This document shows, piece by piece, positions 23,683 to 35,654 of a stretch of 64,000 nucleotides of DNA. The notes beneath the pieces were generated by a model that ran no database searches, was not told the DNA's origin, and saw only the letters and a list, made by a program, of their open reading frames with translations. The translations under genes and the position numbers were made by a program. Source of the stretch: Rhyacophila brunnea. Its lineage: Eukaryota; Arthropoda; Insecta; Trichoptera; Rhyacophilidae. The DNA is taken from assembly GCA_022495005.1 (NCBI GenBank), contig JAGYXB010000027.1:1-64000 (forward strand). The letters are read 5' to 3'. Position 1 is the stretch's first letter, and each line of letters starts with the position of its first letter.

Positions 23683-24349
23683 TTAAGGTCATTTCTAAAC
23701 TCCGAGACCATCGTGGCAACGGGAGTGTTAAAAATTTTATTAATATAATATGCTAATTTGACTGTTGGCGTATTTGTATATGATACCACGGGCCTAATAG
23801 GAATATTAGTCTTATGTTTCTTCGGTTGACCATATAGTAAGGGTGCCATAGGATTCATAAGAGTAACACTACGTTTGATAGCTTCGGTGGGGAAAGTGAT
23901 AGTGCAATCATTTATTAATGTTTTAACTTTAGATGCGATTTTAGACGTAGGGTCTTTATTGAGTTTAACAAACTCACGCGGATTAAGAAAGTTTTTTATA
24001 AATAATTTGCTCTGTTTATAATTACAAAGGAGTTGCCTTTATCTGCCTTGGTCATCACCAAGTCGTAATCTTTAACTTTATTTTTAATAGATTTAAGATG
24101 TGAAATTTCGTCATTATTGACCACGCGTTTCTTCGTGTGCAATGCATCCGAAATCATTTTAGCTGTTGTATGTTTAAGTAATTTATTGTTATCAGCTCTA
24201 GCTAATGCCATTTCAGTGTCAATTGCTAGTAATTCCAGTTGTTTCTTAGATGGCAACTGTGGGATTTGATATTTAAATCCTTTGTTCAAAAGTTGCATTT
24301 CTTGATTAGAAAATGTAACATTAGACAAGTTAATTGAAGATCTTGGCAT
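23683..24349 (-). pseudogene. Penelope N-terminal and early reverse transcriptase region
   Basis: The ATG at 24349 opens a 117-codon frame with the Penelope N-terminal pattern, ending T-K-A-D-K-G-N-S-F-V-I. A frameshift near 23995 moves the reading to another frame, which continues through N-F-L-N-P-R-E-F to L-Y-G-Q-P-K-K-H-K, the conserved finger motif of Penelope reverse transcriptases, then R-P-V-V-S. It ends at the TTAA where the piggyBac-like element inserted. Confidence 0.85.
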
Positions 24350-24608
24350 AAAAACATCAAATGTCCACTTTTTTCCATTTTCATTTTATTGCATTTCTAT
24401 ATTCCCTGTGTATGGTTACATACAACTGTGCAAAGATACATTTTTAAAAAAAATCATAAGTCCCTCAAATCCGCTATCAAAAATATGCCACTTTTCTAAA
24501 AACAGCAATAGTCCAAGGAATTTTGTTTGAAAACAACAAAGGTCCAGTAGTTCCACACTTTTATCACCAGGCAGCGTTAGGCGTTAGTATACATTCCATA
24601 CTTGTTAG

Positions 24609-24660
24609 CAGTGTTGCCATGTCTACTGAAATTTCAGTAGATCTACTGATATTTTTAGGT
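24609..24660 (+). mobile_element. Solo left end of a hAT MITE
   Basis: CAGTGTTGCCATGTCTACTG matches the left end of the MITE at 34657 and carries the same CTACTGATATTT motif. No right end follows, because the 157-bp tandem units begin immediately after. Confidence 0.6.
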
Positions 24661-24666
24661 CCATTT

Positions 24667-25100
24667 ACCTGGAACACCCAATGTTAAAACTCCAACTTTT
24701 TTTGCGTGCATTTGTTTGTGCATCGTTAGTGCACGTTTGTGCACGATTTTTTTTCGTTTGTGCACCTATAATAACCGAAAAATTCCAATTTCAAATTGGG
24801 TGTTCCAGCTAAACGTTGGGTCACCCAATGTTGAAATTTCAACTTTTTTCGAGTGCATTCGTTTGTGCATCGTTAGTGCACGTTTGTGCACGCGTTTTTT
24901 TCGTTTGTGCACGCACATTAAGGGGGTTATTCGCATTTCAATTTGGGTGACCCAGCTAAATGCTGGATACTTGTGTCACAAAACATGTGTTTTTCCTTCA
25001 ATTTAAATTGTAAACACTTGTGCCTTGGTAGTGAACGTTAGTGCACGATTTTGTTTTGCTTTTTCACTTATATTCAGCGCGCTATTCAATTTTAAAGTTT
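24667..25100 (+). repeat. 157-bp tandem units with hairpin ends
   Basis: Two full units (about 24667-24823 and 24824-24980) and a degraded third share a core with CGTTAGTGCACGTTTG and repeated GTGCAC sites. Each unit is bounded by its own inverted repeat. In unit 1, CTGGAACACCCAAT pairs with ATTGGGTGTTCCAG. In unit 2, TGGGTCACCCAA pairs with TTGGGTGACCCA. An isolated related fragment lies at about 25310-25345. Confidence 0.75.
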
Positions 25101-28100
25101 GTATGCAAAACCTGACTGGGTAGGTTTAAAAAAATATTTTGTAGTTAAATCTCTTGTTGCCTAGCTAGTGCGCAATTCTGCATACTTTTTTATTTTTTTT
25201 CTCATATAGTGCGTGAGTTATTCTATATGAAATATTTAATGATCGTTAAGTAGAACCACCCGACAAACTTTTTTAACTTTTTATTAAGTCATCAATTTGT
25301 CTATTATTGGCTTACGTTTGTGCACGTGCTTTTTTTGTTTTATCGATTATATCGTGAGAGATATTATTTTTTAAATTTTAATGACTTGATACTTGAACCA
25401 TTAAATTTGCCCTAAAATTTTTTTGTTTAGGGCATCCGATTAAGTTAATTTATGTTAACTTTTAGCACGATTTAAAAAAAATTTATCTCTTATATTAAGC
25501 TAGTAATTAGATTTTGAGTGGCCGTCAAGTTTTAAAACCAAACATTTTTTTTCCAATTTTTTTAAATGCACACCTTTGAGTAATTTAATTACATGATTTT
25601 TCATGAAGTTTTTATTGTTTTTCCATTTCAATTACGCGAAAAATTCGCATTTTTCCATTTTCACTAAGTACCCCGTCAAAATGTCCTGAATAAAAACGAC
25701 CGCATCCGTTTGGAACATCCAGTCAAAAGAGTCTCCTCAAAATAGCCAAAACGGTGTAAGGTGCACTAAATATGTCGGTTTATAATAGACTACCTCAAAA
25801 TTGACAATCTGATTACACAAAAGTGTCAAAATTACAAAATCATTCAACTTTCTTAACATTTATCTATTTATTTAAGATTTTGAATGGATCAATGTCAGTT
25901 TAATAAGGAAAAATGCAGTCAATTATATAATTATACTTACCTACTGTTTTTTAAAATGATCTGTAATAAAAATAAATACCGTTAAGTTATTAGAATACAA
26001 TTAGGTATCCATACTTTTGAAAAATGCAATAGGTATGTTTTTATGCAACGATATTTTCCTCAAAAGATAATATTGGAATGACATTTATATTTTTTTTATA
26101 TAAAGGGGTTAACTTGCAGGCACTTAACTCTTCCTAATAATATTTGCTTCTTCTTTTTCTCTGTTTCTCCAGGTGGTGCAACGTATGCTTGTAGTTCTGG
26201 TAGGTGTTATGTTAGGAGAGAAGTGTTAGTCACTTCATATTATGCTATTCAGAATCGATATCAAATAAAGTTTTGTAGGTTCTTTAAAAAGTTATTGCCT
26301 CTGACGGCTTCGACAATTGTTTCACGCAAATGGTTTTCTTTTGAATGTGTGTGTTTATTAGTTCTTAAACAACGTACCTACTTACATATCTGTTTACATT
26401 TATATTTAAACTCATCACGATTATGAGTTTTTAAATGACATATTTGTTTAGGTAAGTACTACTTACTTTCAAAATAAAATTCATCACACGCAAATGGCTG
26501 GCATAAAGAAATAGCTGCCTAAACTTAGTTATAACGGAAATATCTTTCCTTAAAAAAATCAGCTTACTGGTTGGAAACAAAGTGTATTCATAACTACTAA
26601 AAAGGTTTAATAGGACTGTAATTTTTTGTCGGGCTCGCGATGTCTAGTTTACTTTTGTTGTCCTTGGACGCTAGTCCTTGCGCATATGCGCAGATTAAGG
26701 AATTACATTTGAATTATAGGTAGGTTCCTACATACTTCCATACCCTAATTTAAAAAAATTCCAAATATTTTTACCAGTCACTCGCGAGCTTTGGAAGTTG
26801 TTACGTGTATTTAAAAATGTATCTGAAACTGTAGACTCACAATATTTTTTGTCTATTGAAGTAGAGATGATATTTAAATTAGATATAGTGGTATAGGTCT
26901 TGTTAGTAATGTATCTATACAACACATTTCTTAGATATTGGTGTCATGAAAGGATAATAAAAAATACGGTAGGTATACAAAAACGGGCGGCATTTTGTCT
27001 TGGGTCGTCACTGTTATTCAGTACCTACTACCAATTTTGGTGTAAAAAATATGATTGTTCATTTTAATCTACATACCTATATTGGTACATGTGTGACTGG
27101 AAACTGGGATTACTCTTCTTGCCGTCAGTAAGCTGCAATTGAAATACATAAGCTAGATACTGGAGTTTCAGTCTCATCTCTTTTTGAGTATTCACGTGAG
27201 CGGATGGCCTTATAGAGTTTGGACTTTTGTTTCGCTTGGAGCACCCAAGATCTGCGGACTTTTAAATCCGCAGACCAGGCTCATTGGATTTCAAACAATA
27301 TGTTTGATAGGTACTCTCCGAGATGCCAAACTTCGTCCGTCGATCACTACGTACGTACGTAAATTCGATTTGATCAATACGCAATCATTTTTATTTATTA
27401 ATTTGTTAATTTACACATTTAAAATAAGAGATTATTTTTTTATTTATGAAATGCATAAAAGAAGACGTAAAACTTGTGTTTTTTCACAACCATATTATTT
27501 TCTGCAAGTCTACAAAAAATATCACAAATTTGTAGGATTATTGGAAGACATTACGATAATCGCGACTTTTGACAGCTTGACTTTTTTATTCGTTCGTTGA
27601 TCAGTAGCAGAGTGATCACAGATCGAACGATTTATTGTCCTCGGACTTTAGGCTCGTCAATGGAGCGCCGGCATCAAACCCTTAAATATCCGAAAATGTG
27701 TTAAATTAGATTTTTATTTCAAAATAAGGAGAGAACAAGCTAATCTTGTACCTACCTACATGAACGACTGTGATGCACGTCAGAATGATAATAATAATAA
27801 ATGGTCTTCTATAAAATATTTTTTTATGAAATATAATAAAATAGCTAACAATAATAAAACTATCCAGTGATATAATTGGATAGTCAGGCAAACAGGCAAC
27901 TAAAAATAATGTTCTAACGCATAATGCACATATCGTCGCTAATTTTCTACAAACACGTATCTCAATTTTCCTCAGTTTGAGTTGTTTGATGTAATAAATT
28001 CAGAATTTGAATACGCACATATTCCACTAACACGTATCTCAAAACATACTTTACAACAAAATATATTTAAGCAATAACAAAAATTCGTATCACAAATAAA

Positions 28101-29270
28101 AGACTTTTTAAATATTATAAACTCGTATCTTGAGTTACGTGTTTGTAATTATACAGAATACTGAACTCCGACAGATGATTTTACTGAAGATCTTTCTCGT
28201 AAGTCAAAATACGAGTAACTGTAGTAATAATCACTGTAAAGTTGCAACGCATTCTCATATCTCCGACAATATGATTGATCGATCGAAAGTATAGTGCGAT
28301 AAATTGAAGAAACAACAATTTTTACATGAAAATATGTGTAACTAGGTATATGAAATGGATATTTCATGGAAGAAAATTTATTTCTTTATTAAAAACTGAG
28401 AGAATAAAGTTGTTATTTGGCTCTCCTAAAAAGTTTTTTTTTTTGAGATGTGTTTGTAGAAAATTACGGAAGATAGATTATAAATAAAACTGTTTTATTC
28501 TCATAATATGTTGTGTAATTTTAATGCACTCAAAAAACCACTATTCTGATAATTTCAACAATAACGTTTCAATTTTAATGTAATATTGTTGATGCCATGT
28601 GTACAGAATTTAAATTATCTGATTCAGCTGATATATCGGAAAGTTCTGGACTAATTTAAGATTTTTTTTATTATTTATTAAGGAAACAAACACAAATTAC
28701 AAAATATTAAAATCTTATCATGAAAACTTATTGCAACCGGCAAAGTTTCCATGTCTACATTTATATATAGTTAAGCCTAACAAGATATAGAGTAAGAATA
28801 ACATAAATATAAAGAAATTACATAAGAAAATTAAATGAGAAAAATGAGGAAGAATAATTAATAATTAAATTATATACTTATAAAAAAAAGTAACATGAAA
28901 AATAATAATATATATATATAAAATTTAGGAGATATCGTGTTTGAATGAAACAGGTGATTTATTAAAAGGATCAACGGTGGAAAAATACATGTTATAATTT
29001 ACACAAGCACGCAGCATAAAAGAGTTTTGTGCATAATTAGAACCGCTACGACTGATATGGAACAGACTTTGGTTTCGCGAAAATCATGATGGACCCACCC
29101 TTTCGAGTAGGTTTGGCGAGTCAACACAACCATTGATAATTTAAAAAAAAAAGAAAGAATATGAATAATACAGTTTCTATTATATATGGCGCCCATGTTT
29201 TTTTCTAAAGCGTAATGGAATTGTCGTAAAATCTTATATTAGCCAATATGAGTTAATATGTGTGCTTTCA
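25101..29270. other. Intergenic stretch with fragments shared with the gene B locus
   Basis: No supported gene. About 26555-26635 resembles 47752-47825, and 27601-27680 resembles 43671-43746 just upstream of gene B exon 1, so parts are duplicated flanks of zinc-finger loci. An 8-bp perfect hairpin lies at 27251-27274. The longest frame (27184-27600) has no recognisable domain. Confidence 0.45.
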
Positions 29271-29472
29271 TCCTACCAGTGATATACATGTGTTTTTAGA
29301 CTCGATACATGGAAACTTTTCACGGGATGTGTAAATTTATACGATTTTATGCTACTGGACATAATACGAAGGAAGCACACAATATTGCATTTAAAACGCT
29401 TTTCACCAGTGAGTCAATTTATGTAATTTCATTTAACCAGATGTCAAACATAAATAATCAAATTGTACACAT
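29271..29472 (-). pseudogene. Decayed fingers beyond the gene A stop
   Basis: On the minus strand, sequence after the gene A stop keeps finger-repeat features (TTAAATG before a lost Cys pair, ACATAAATTGACTCACTGGTG, AAAAGCGTTTTAAATGC) for about two further units, with lost Cys codons and frame changes. As in gene C, the array once extended further. Confidence 0.7.
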
Positions 29473-31175
29473 TTAAATGACTGCACTAGAGTGAGTTAAT
29501 TTATGTTTTTTCATGTTACCAGATGAGATACACGAGTAATCACATTGGTCACATTTGAATGGCTTTTCACCAGAATGAGTCATTTTGTGTAATTTTATGC
29601 TACTGGATCTATTACATGAGTATATACATTGGTCACATTTAAATGGCTTTTCACCAGAATGAGTCATTTTGTGTCTTTTCATACTACCAGATGATATACA
29701 AAAGTATTTACATTGATCACATTTAAATGGCTTTTCGCCTGAATGAGTCTTTTTGTGATTTTGCATGGAATCAGAGCGTAAACAAATAAAATTACATTGG
29801 TCACATTTAAGTGGCTTTTCACCAGAATGAGTCATTTTGTGTAATTTTATTTTACTAGATGTAATAAACGAGTAATTACATTGGGTACATTTGAAAGGCT
29901 TTTCACCAGAATGAGTCATTTTGTGTTTTTTCAAATTACCAGATGTAATACATGTGTAATTACATTGGTTACATTTAAATGGCTTTTCGCCTGAATGAGT
30001 CTTTCTGTGATATTTCATGGAATCAGGGCGTGAACAAATAAAATTACATTGGTCACATTTAAATGGCTTTTCACCAGAATGAGTCATTGTGTGGATTTTC
30101 ATCGAACTATAACGAATGCAAGAGTAATTACACTGATCACATTTAAGTGGCTTTTCAACAGAATGAGTCTTTTTGTGACTTTTCATGGAATCAGAGCGTG
30201 AACAAATAAAATTACATTGGTCACATTTAAATGGCTTATCACCAGAATGAGTCATTGTGTGGATTTTCGTCGAACTATATCGAATACAAGAGTAATTACA
30301 CTGATCACATTTAAATGGCTTTTTACCTGAATGAGTTATTTTGTGTTTTTTCAAATTACAAGATTGATTACAAGAATAATTGCAGTGCTCACAATTAAAT
30401 CGTTTTATACTAGTATTTTTGTTCATTTTGTTCAGGTTTTTGAAATTAGTTTGAACGTGTAAGCAATTTTCCGTCTTGTCTTTATTAATTTTTTTATGAA
30501 ACGCTTTGTGAATCGTCAATAGAGATAACGATGCGAAAAAATGAAAACATAAACTGCAGACAAAATTTTCGTTATTAAAACAATTTTTCTCCAACTTTAT
30601 AAAAGCCACTAATAATTTGGAATCTGTGACGTCAGATTGTATATGCTTACGTTTGGCGGTGCAACTGACTATATTTTTATTGGTTTCATATATTATTTTC
30701 AATTCTTTTTTTATGTTTTGATCGTCAATCTGTATTTCATCGTATGCCTCTTGTGGTTTGCTGCTCTCTAAAAACCCGAGACTACCGAAATAGGTCACGG
30801 CAGTGGTTGCAGGAATCAACTAAAACAAGGTGAAGCATCGCATTAACATAGGCAAACGACATAGGTATTTGAGAGAATAATATTCAAAAAATCAAACATC
30901 TTAAAGTAATTATGTAGGAATCTTGACATGCTGGGAGGATCAAATTTAGAAGAAGAAGTATACTTGATCAGTCATATCAGTAATAGTAGATTATTTTAAA
31001 TAAATATATTGATATAATATACCTGACTTCCTGGGTTGCATTTGGAATAGGAGCAAGTAGCTTGAGGGTAACCATAATTGCTTTGCTGTACATACTCTTG
31101 AACACTCTCATTCTCCGAGTCAAATCGCACAAAATCTTTCTCCAGTCTTACAGTGGTCGGGTATTTAGAAGGTAG
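29473..31175 (-). CDS. Gene A: C2H2 zinc-finger protein (12 fingers), two exons seen
   Basis: Predicted nuclear DNA-binding protein. Exon 31175-31023 (51 codons, acidic, with the C-S-Y-S motif) is flanked by AG and GTATAT and is a clear homologue of gene B exon 2. It joins in phase 0 to exon 30819-29473, which starts L-I-P-A-T-T after a TTTTAG acceptor. The second exon holds the I-Q-I-D-x-x-N-I-K-K-E module, an isolated finger (C-S-L-C, H-K-A-F-H), then 11 tandem fingers with SGEKP linkers and the third Cys (C-D-Q-C-x3-C). The first coding exon was not found. The conserved block at 31645-31895 lies upstream and may be its promoter or leader. The protein ends shortly after the last finger. Decayed fingers follow. 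Confidence 0.85.
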
Positions 31176-31644
31176 CTATAAAAATACATTGATTTTATTA
31201 AAAAAAATCATATCAGTATCTTCTTGTGACGATATAACGTCATTATTTACAATATAAAAGAAAATGAAACATATACAACTACTATTAAGAAAATAATAAA
31301 AACGTTGTCTATTAAAAATACAAAACCTCACATGAATTTTCTATATAAATCAATAAACTGATATCTCAAATGATTCGATATTTGAAAATGAAATATTACG
31401 CCTGAGAAACAAACGAAATAATGTACGAAGTCTGTCAAATGATGCACCTAGTGAAATATCATTTTATAAAGAGTTTTAACCTTTTCTACCAAAAAAAATC
31501 GTTGAACGCCAATGTGGCATTTTAGATAGGTATAAATATTGAACGTAATAAGAGATATGACGGTGTAGGTACCTCTATTATGACGAGATATCATCTCAAT
31601 ATTTGGAAAATGCATTTTTAAGAGTAGGTAATATATCAATGATT

Positions 31645-31895
31645 ATGTAAGTAGTGACACCAACACAAAAATATTGACCTTCAGTTGGTGTCCCTAAAAG
31701 TAAAATCTTAACGACATAACTGCATGTTTCAGCCTTATAGTCAATCCTGTCGCTGAATAAAGTGACGTTAACCGCCCATAACAAAACCAAAACAAAATTC
31801 CAGAAGTGAGCGCCGCAGTTCACACTGGTCGGTTTAGCAACTACTCAGAGTGGGCTATGGATGATAAGAGTCGACCTAAGCGGTCGTAAATAAAT
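31645..31895 (-). promoter_or_regulatory. Inverted copy of the conserved 5' block, upstream of gene A
   Basis: This is homologous to 4655-4878. Shared pieces are GCTTAGGTCGACTCTT, GAGTAGTTGCT, and the hydrophobic reading frame, which begins with GTG at 31823 instead of ATG. A 10-base insertion shifts the frame after about 31 codons. The position 5' of two separate finger genes supports a regulatory or leader role. Confidence 0.45.
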
Positions 31896-32690
31896 TATAA
31901 GTAAGTATTATAAAAAGTATTACATAAGATTGATTTCGTAATTTTGTAGGTACTGCTCGCATACATCGCGAATTGATATGTATCTAAATGTTTTTTGTAC
32001 GTCAATTTAAAATCGCAGATCAAATTGAATATGCAATTGCTTATTGTATAGAATCATGTGAAAGCTGTATATTTCATACATGTATTATTATTATGCAAAT
32101 TCGCGTGAATATTACCGCGCGACTTCTCTTTCTAATAAATGCTATATAACCCTTTGTGGAGATAGAAACAATATTCGAGCTAATTTTTTCCTCTCACACA
32201 TTTTGTTTAAAGTATAAATCACAGTGAGTGGAAAAGAATACACACTAGCGAGATAATTTTCCATAGCTAAATCTCGTACGTGTGAGCGAGATAAAACCGT
32301 AATCCTAAATACAGAATTAATCAAAACTTTCTGCAGATTAATTATTTGTGATGCGATAAATGATTTATATAAACTTAGATATAGAGTAAACATTAATTGA
32401 TGTTAATAAATTAAGATAATCATAAGTCTTTATAAATTTACGCTTTCTATCAGACGAGTATGTCCAAACGAAGGAAGAGATGAAAAATTATATGCTTGTA
32501 AAGTTCACAGCTACCTTTTTTGGATAAAACTTTATATAATTGCCAACCCCCATCTAAGAGTATATTCTTAGCTCTTTCCTAGTTCTTCTAGTATCAACTA
32601 TAAGAAAGGGTGGAAGCAGGCACATGAAACTATCTGTATACCTGCAGGTCATCAGCCTTCGTCTAATTAGCTACCCTTCATATCGGAAAA
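31896..32690. other. Intergenic stretch
   Basis: AT-rich. No gene or repeat recognised. Confidence 0.4.
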
Positions 32691-33110
32691 TTACAATCTG
32701 TGTAATTAACCACAATTTTTCCTCTTAGTAGAAAGAGGCGGGAGGGTTTTTCCTCTCTAGCAATCTCCCTCCCGAAGTCCCTCAGGGCCTCTATAAAAGA
32801 CGCCAAATTCTCTATTCAAATCAGTTCCGTCCAAGAGAAGTTCTCCGAAACACGTGCAAGACCTCTCTGGTCTGATACGCACTATTCGTAAAAAGTTTTA
32901 ATAAATTAAAAATACCATATACCCGCGAGTTTTACTTCGTGATAGTCAGTTCCGTTTAGTCCTGCTTCTACGACGTTCTCCTTAATAACCCGCTTCAGAT
33001 ATCCTCAGGCCTTCGTAAAGGGTTTCGTAAATTCGAATACTTTTTACCCGCGAGTAAATCACTACGAGTTTTACCTCGCGATAATCAGTTGTCATTCTTC
33101 AATGACGTCA
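32691..33110 (+). mobile_element. Probable solo LTR with TATA and initiator
   Basis: TATAAAAG at 32792-32799 lies 31 bp before the A of an initiator TCAGTT (32821). A possible poly(A) signal AATAAA is at 32900-32905, giving a U3-R-U5 layout. A diverged duplication follows (TACCCGCGAG blocks near 32930 and 33045). TG/CA ends and a target duplication were not found, so boundaries are approximate. It could alternatively be a host promoter, but no gene follows. Confidence 0.45.
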
Positions 33111-33148
33111 CTGACCTAGTGACCGTGAAACTAGTACTTGTGTTTTAA

Positions 33149-34056
33149 CCCTTAGAATGCTACGGAACGATATATCGTTGTTTTTGATAATGGCCAGAAA
33201 TGCTAACAACGATCGTCGTTTTGCTTTTGATGCCTGCAATGTTAACTTAATTTGGGAACATACTACTGCACCAGTGGTACGAAACATTGTTTATCTATTT
33301 AGTTTTATTGTTGTGAAATATAACCCGATTCATATATGTTTTGTGACTGGGTAGGTTTAGAACTTATAACTATTGTATTTTTTTTCATGGCATCACCCTT
33401 TTTACAATAAAAACAATTCCAAATACAAATTTCAGTTTACCATATAAAAATTTGTTTACAGTCAAATTCTTGGTGGAAGGACAATGTTTGATTTTATTTT
33501 ATGCATTTTAAATAATGGAAATGACTTTTACTCAACTCAGTGTTTAAAGTAGAGTGGATATAAAAAATATATAAAAAAATAATGAAATAAAATCATTTGC
33601 AATACATATTTTAAATGTTCCAATAAACAAAAACCATGAAGACCTTTTTCACAAATCACGCATATTGTACGCGATCTTTTAACCAGGCCACCATGCAAAA
33701 TTTTTCTTTTCAGCCGGGTAGTTTCCTAATTGCACTACTTTGTATTATCCCACGTCTGGCAAGACCGATTGTTTCCAATAACTGCTAAAAATCAAAACTC
33801 TGTGCGCGGGTCGTGCATTTCGCTCACTCTCGCGATCGCCCGTATGATAGAGCGAGAAAGAGATATGTCAATTGCTTGCCTCGTTAACTATTCAAAACGA
33901 TACATTAATTACGAAACGTGTTTTCATAATATTCCGATTTTGCAGAATCAATTAGAGTGGTAAGGTGTCTAAAAATAATATAATACTTTAATTTATCAAC
34001 AATTATTGGTAGCAATCCTCGACCGGATTTTTCACAACATCGTAGCAGCCAAAGGG
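33149..34056 (-). mobile_element. 908-bp internally deleted piggyBac-like element
   Basis: TTAA flanks both ends (33145-33148 and 34057-34060). The ends are imperfect inverted repeats: CCCTTAGAATGCTACG against CCCTTTGGCTGCTACG. Near 33600-33700 the minus strand reads C-V-I-C-E-K-G-L-H-G-F-C, resembling the Cys-rich C-terminus of piggyBac transposases. The catalytic domain is absent. Confidence 0.8.
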
Positions 34057-34656
34057 TTAAACAGATGTTTAATCCGCCGCGAATATAAATAAAGTATGCA
34101 TAAGATTCCACTACTTTTAATTGCGAAGTTTACTTCTCGAATTAAATAGTCTTATTAAACTATAATAATAATTAGATATAAAACTATTTCATAACTTTAC
34201 TAAATCTGTAACGTGAGTTCCTTGATAGAAGACAATATCTCAAGTTATATATACAAATTATTCCTCGATCAGGATTGTGCCCTAATAAGACATTTTACAA
34301 GTTTGATTAGAAAGATTAGTTAGATTAGATAAATTAATTCCTAAAATTTTAAACATAAACCATATAAATTTTATAACATTTTATAAGAACTATATTATAT
34401 GATAAATATCTTATTGTGACCTTGGCCATAGATAAAGGGTAGTGCTATAGACAATAAATAACATTATACTAAAAGCGAGTTTTATTCGTAAAATACCTAT
34501 AGTGGAACCCCATCAACGAGTGTTTCCACTATCTACTCCGATTCCTCATTCAAGATGATTCCCTGATCCGACATCTGAGCTAGTCGAAACGACGAGGTTC
34601 GCCGTCTTTGACTGCCCACCTACATTAGGCGTTGTAAATAGACGCAGCGGCTAGTC

Positions 34657-34907
34657 CAGTGTTGCCTTGTCTACTGACATTTCAGTGGATCTACTGTTAT
34701 TTTTGGCAATATACTGAATCTACTGATATTTTATGAAATCTACTGATATTTCTTCATTCCACAAAACTCCCACCATCCGGGAAAAAAACGAGTCGTCTTT
34801 GAAAATTTGGGAACCTGCGGCTATAATATCTACTGATATTTTGTCGAATCTACTGAAATTTTTATACACATTCTACTGAAATTTCAAATTTTGACTTGGC
34901 AGCACTG
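34657..34907. mobile_element. 251-bp hAT MITE with CTACTGATATTT repeats
   Basis: It starts CAGTGTTGCC and ends GGCAGCACTG. An exact 8-bp duplication GGCTAGTC flanks it (34649-34656 and 34908-34915), as expected for hAT. The interior holds about seven variants of a CTACTGATATTT motif. Confidence 0.9.
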
Positions 34908-34979
34908 GGCTAGTCATTATCGGTGAACCCGATCTGGGGGGAGTGTCAGTAGCAATGACACAATGGCAATGGAACATAC

Positions 34980-35300
34980 CTTTGAATCGTTATTGAACAT
35001 TGACGCATCCAAGCGTTCACCAAACTCTTGGAAGGCTTGTGCTCGAAGGAGAGCCACTTCATTATAAGTCAGAGATACGTCATGCATACACTTGTGGTAG
35101 GTCAGAATCTATTTTGAAGAGAAAAATGCACAACACAAGTTGCATACAAAATTATTGAGATAAAAGGAATCTCTCGTCAATTTTAAACATATTTCTTTAT
35201 CGGGAGCATTCACTATTTCCTGCTCAATGTCATGTTCGTGTATTGTAATTGCATCGTACGGCATTGCGGCTTGTATCTTAGGAATTTCGTGTGCTCCGGG
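34980..35300 (-). pseudogene. Copy 1 of the 107-codon module exon, with premature stop
   Basis: Same length (321 bp), splice acceptor (TTTTTTTCAG) and donor (GTATGT) as 40765-41085, and highly similar. The codon AAG in the other copy is TAG here, in the middle of the isolated finger (near 35110), so the frame is broken. The module I-H-E-H-D-I-E-Q-E before the finger remains readable. Confidence 0.85.
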
Positions 35301-35654
35301 CTGAAAAAAATGAAGAGAATGCTCGTTAAATTATTTTATTATGACTATTGTCATAAATATTGTAAATTTTAATAATAACACATCCTACCGACGAGCCTAC
35401 CTATCTTGAATGGTCAACTTAGCTTTCCTAATAGCCCATTGCTATATCCTACGATAAACAACCATTATGTATGTAGGTGTGTGGATATAGGTATGGATAC
35501 GTGTGTATACAAATATATATTAGGTGGGTTTATTTGTTGATTTGTAATATTTAAAAAATAATATTATAAAAAAGTAGGTATCATGTAAGAATATTATTGA
35601 AAATTAATTGTTTAACTTATAACTTTTAATTTAAAGACTGATATGATAGATATA

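Larger units (their letters stand above)
17878..24349 (-). mobile_element. Penelope-like retroelement, split by two insertions
   Basis: On the minus strand the coding parts run in the normal Penelope order: reverse transcriptase N-terminus (24349-23683), reverse transcriptase core (21991-21431), then the C-terminal region with GIY-YIG endonuclease (18588-17878). Removing the inserts at 21992-23682 and 18589-21430 and one copy of each duplicated target (TTAA and ATTA) restores a continuous reading frame across both junctions. Several single-base indels remain (near 23995, in the region before 21841, and near 17980), so the element is dead. Its own terminal repeats were not identified. Confidence 0.9.

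Noticed and set aside
27184..27600. 138-codon open frame
   Set aside because: It has no ATG at its edge, no domain and AT-driven composition, and it overlaps a hairpin and a duplicated flank. A gene is not supported.
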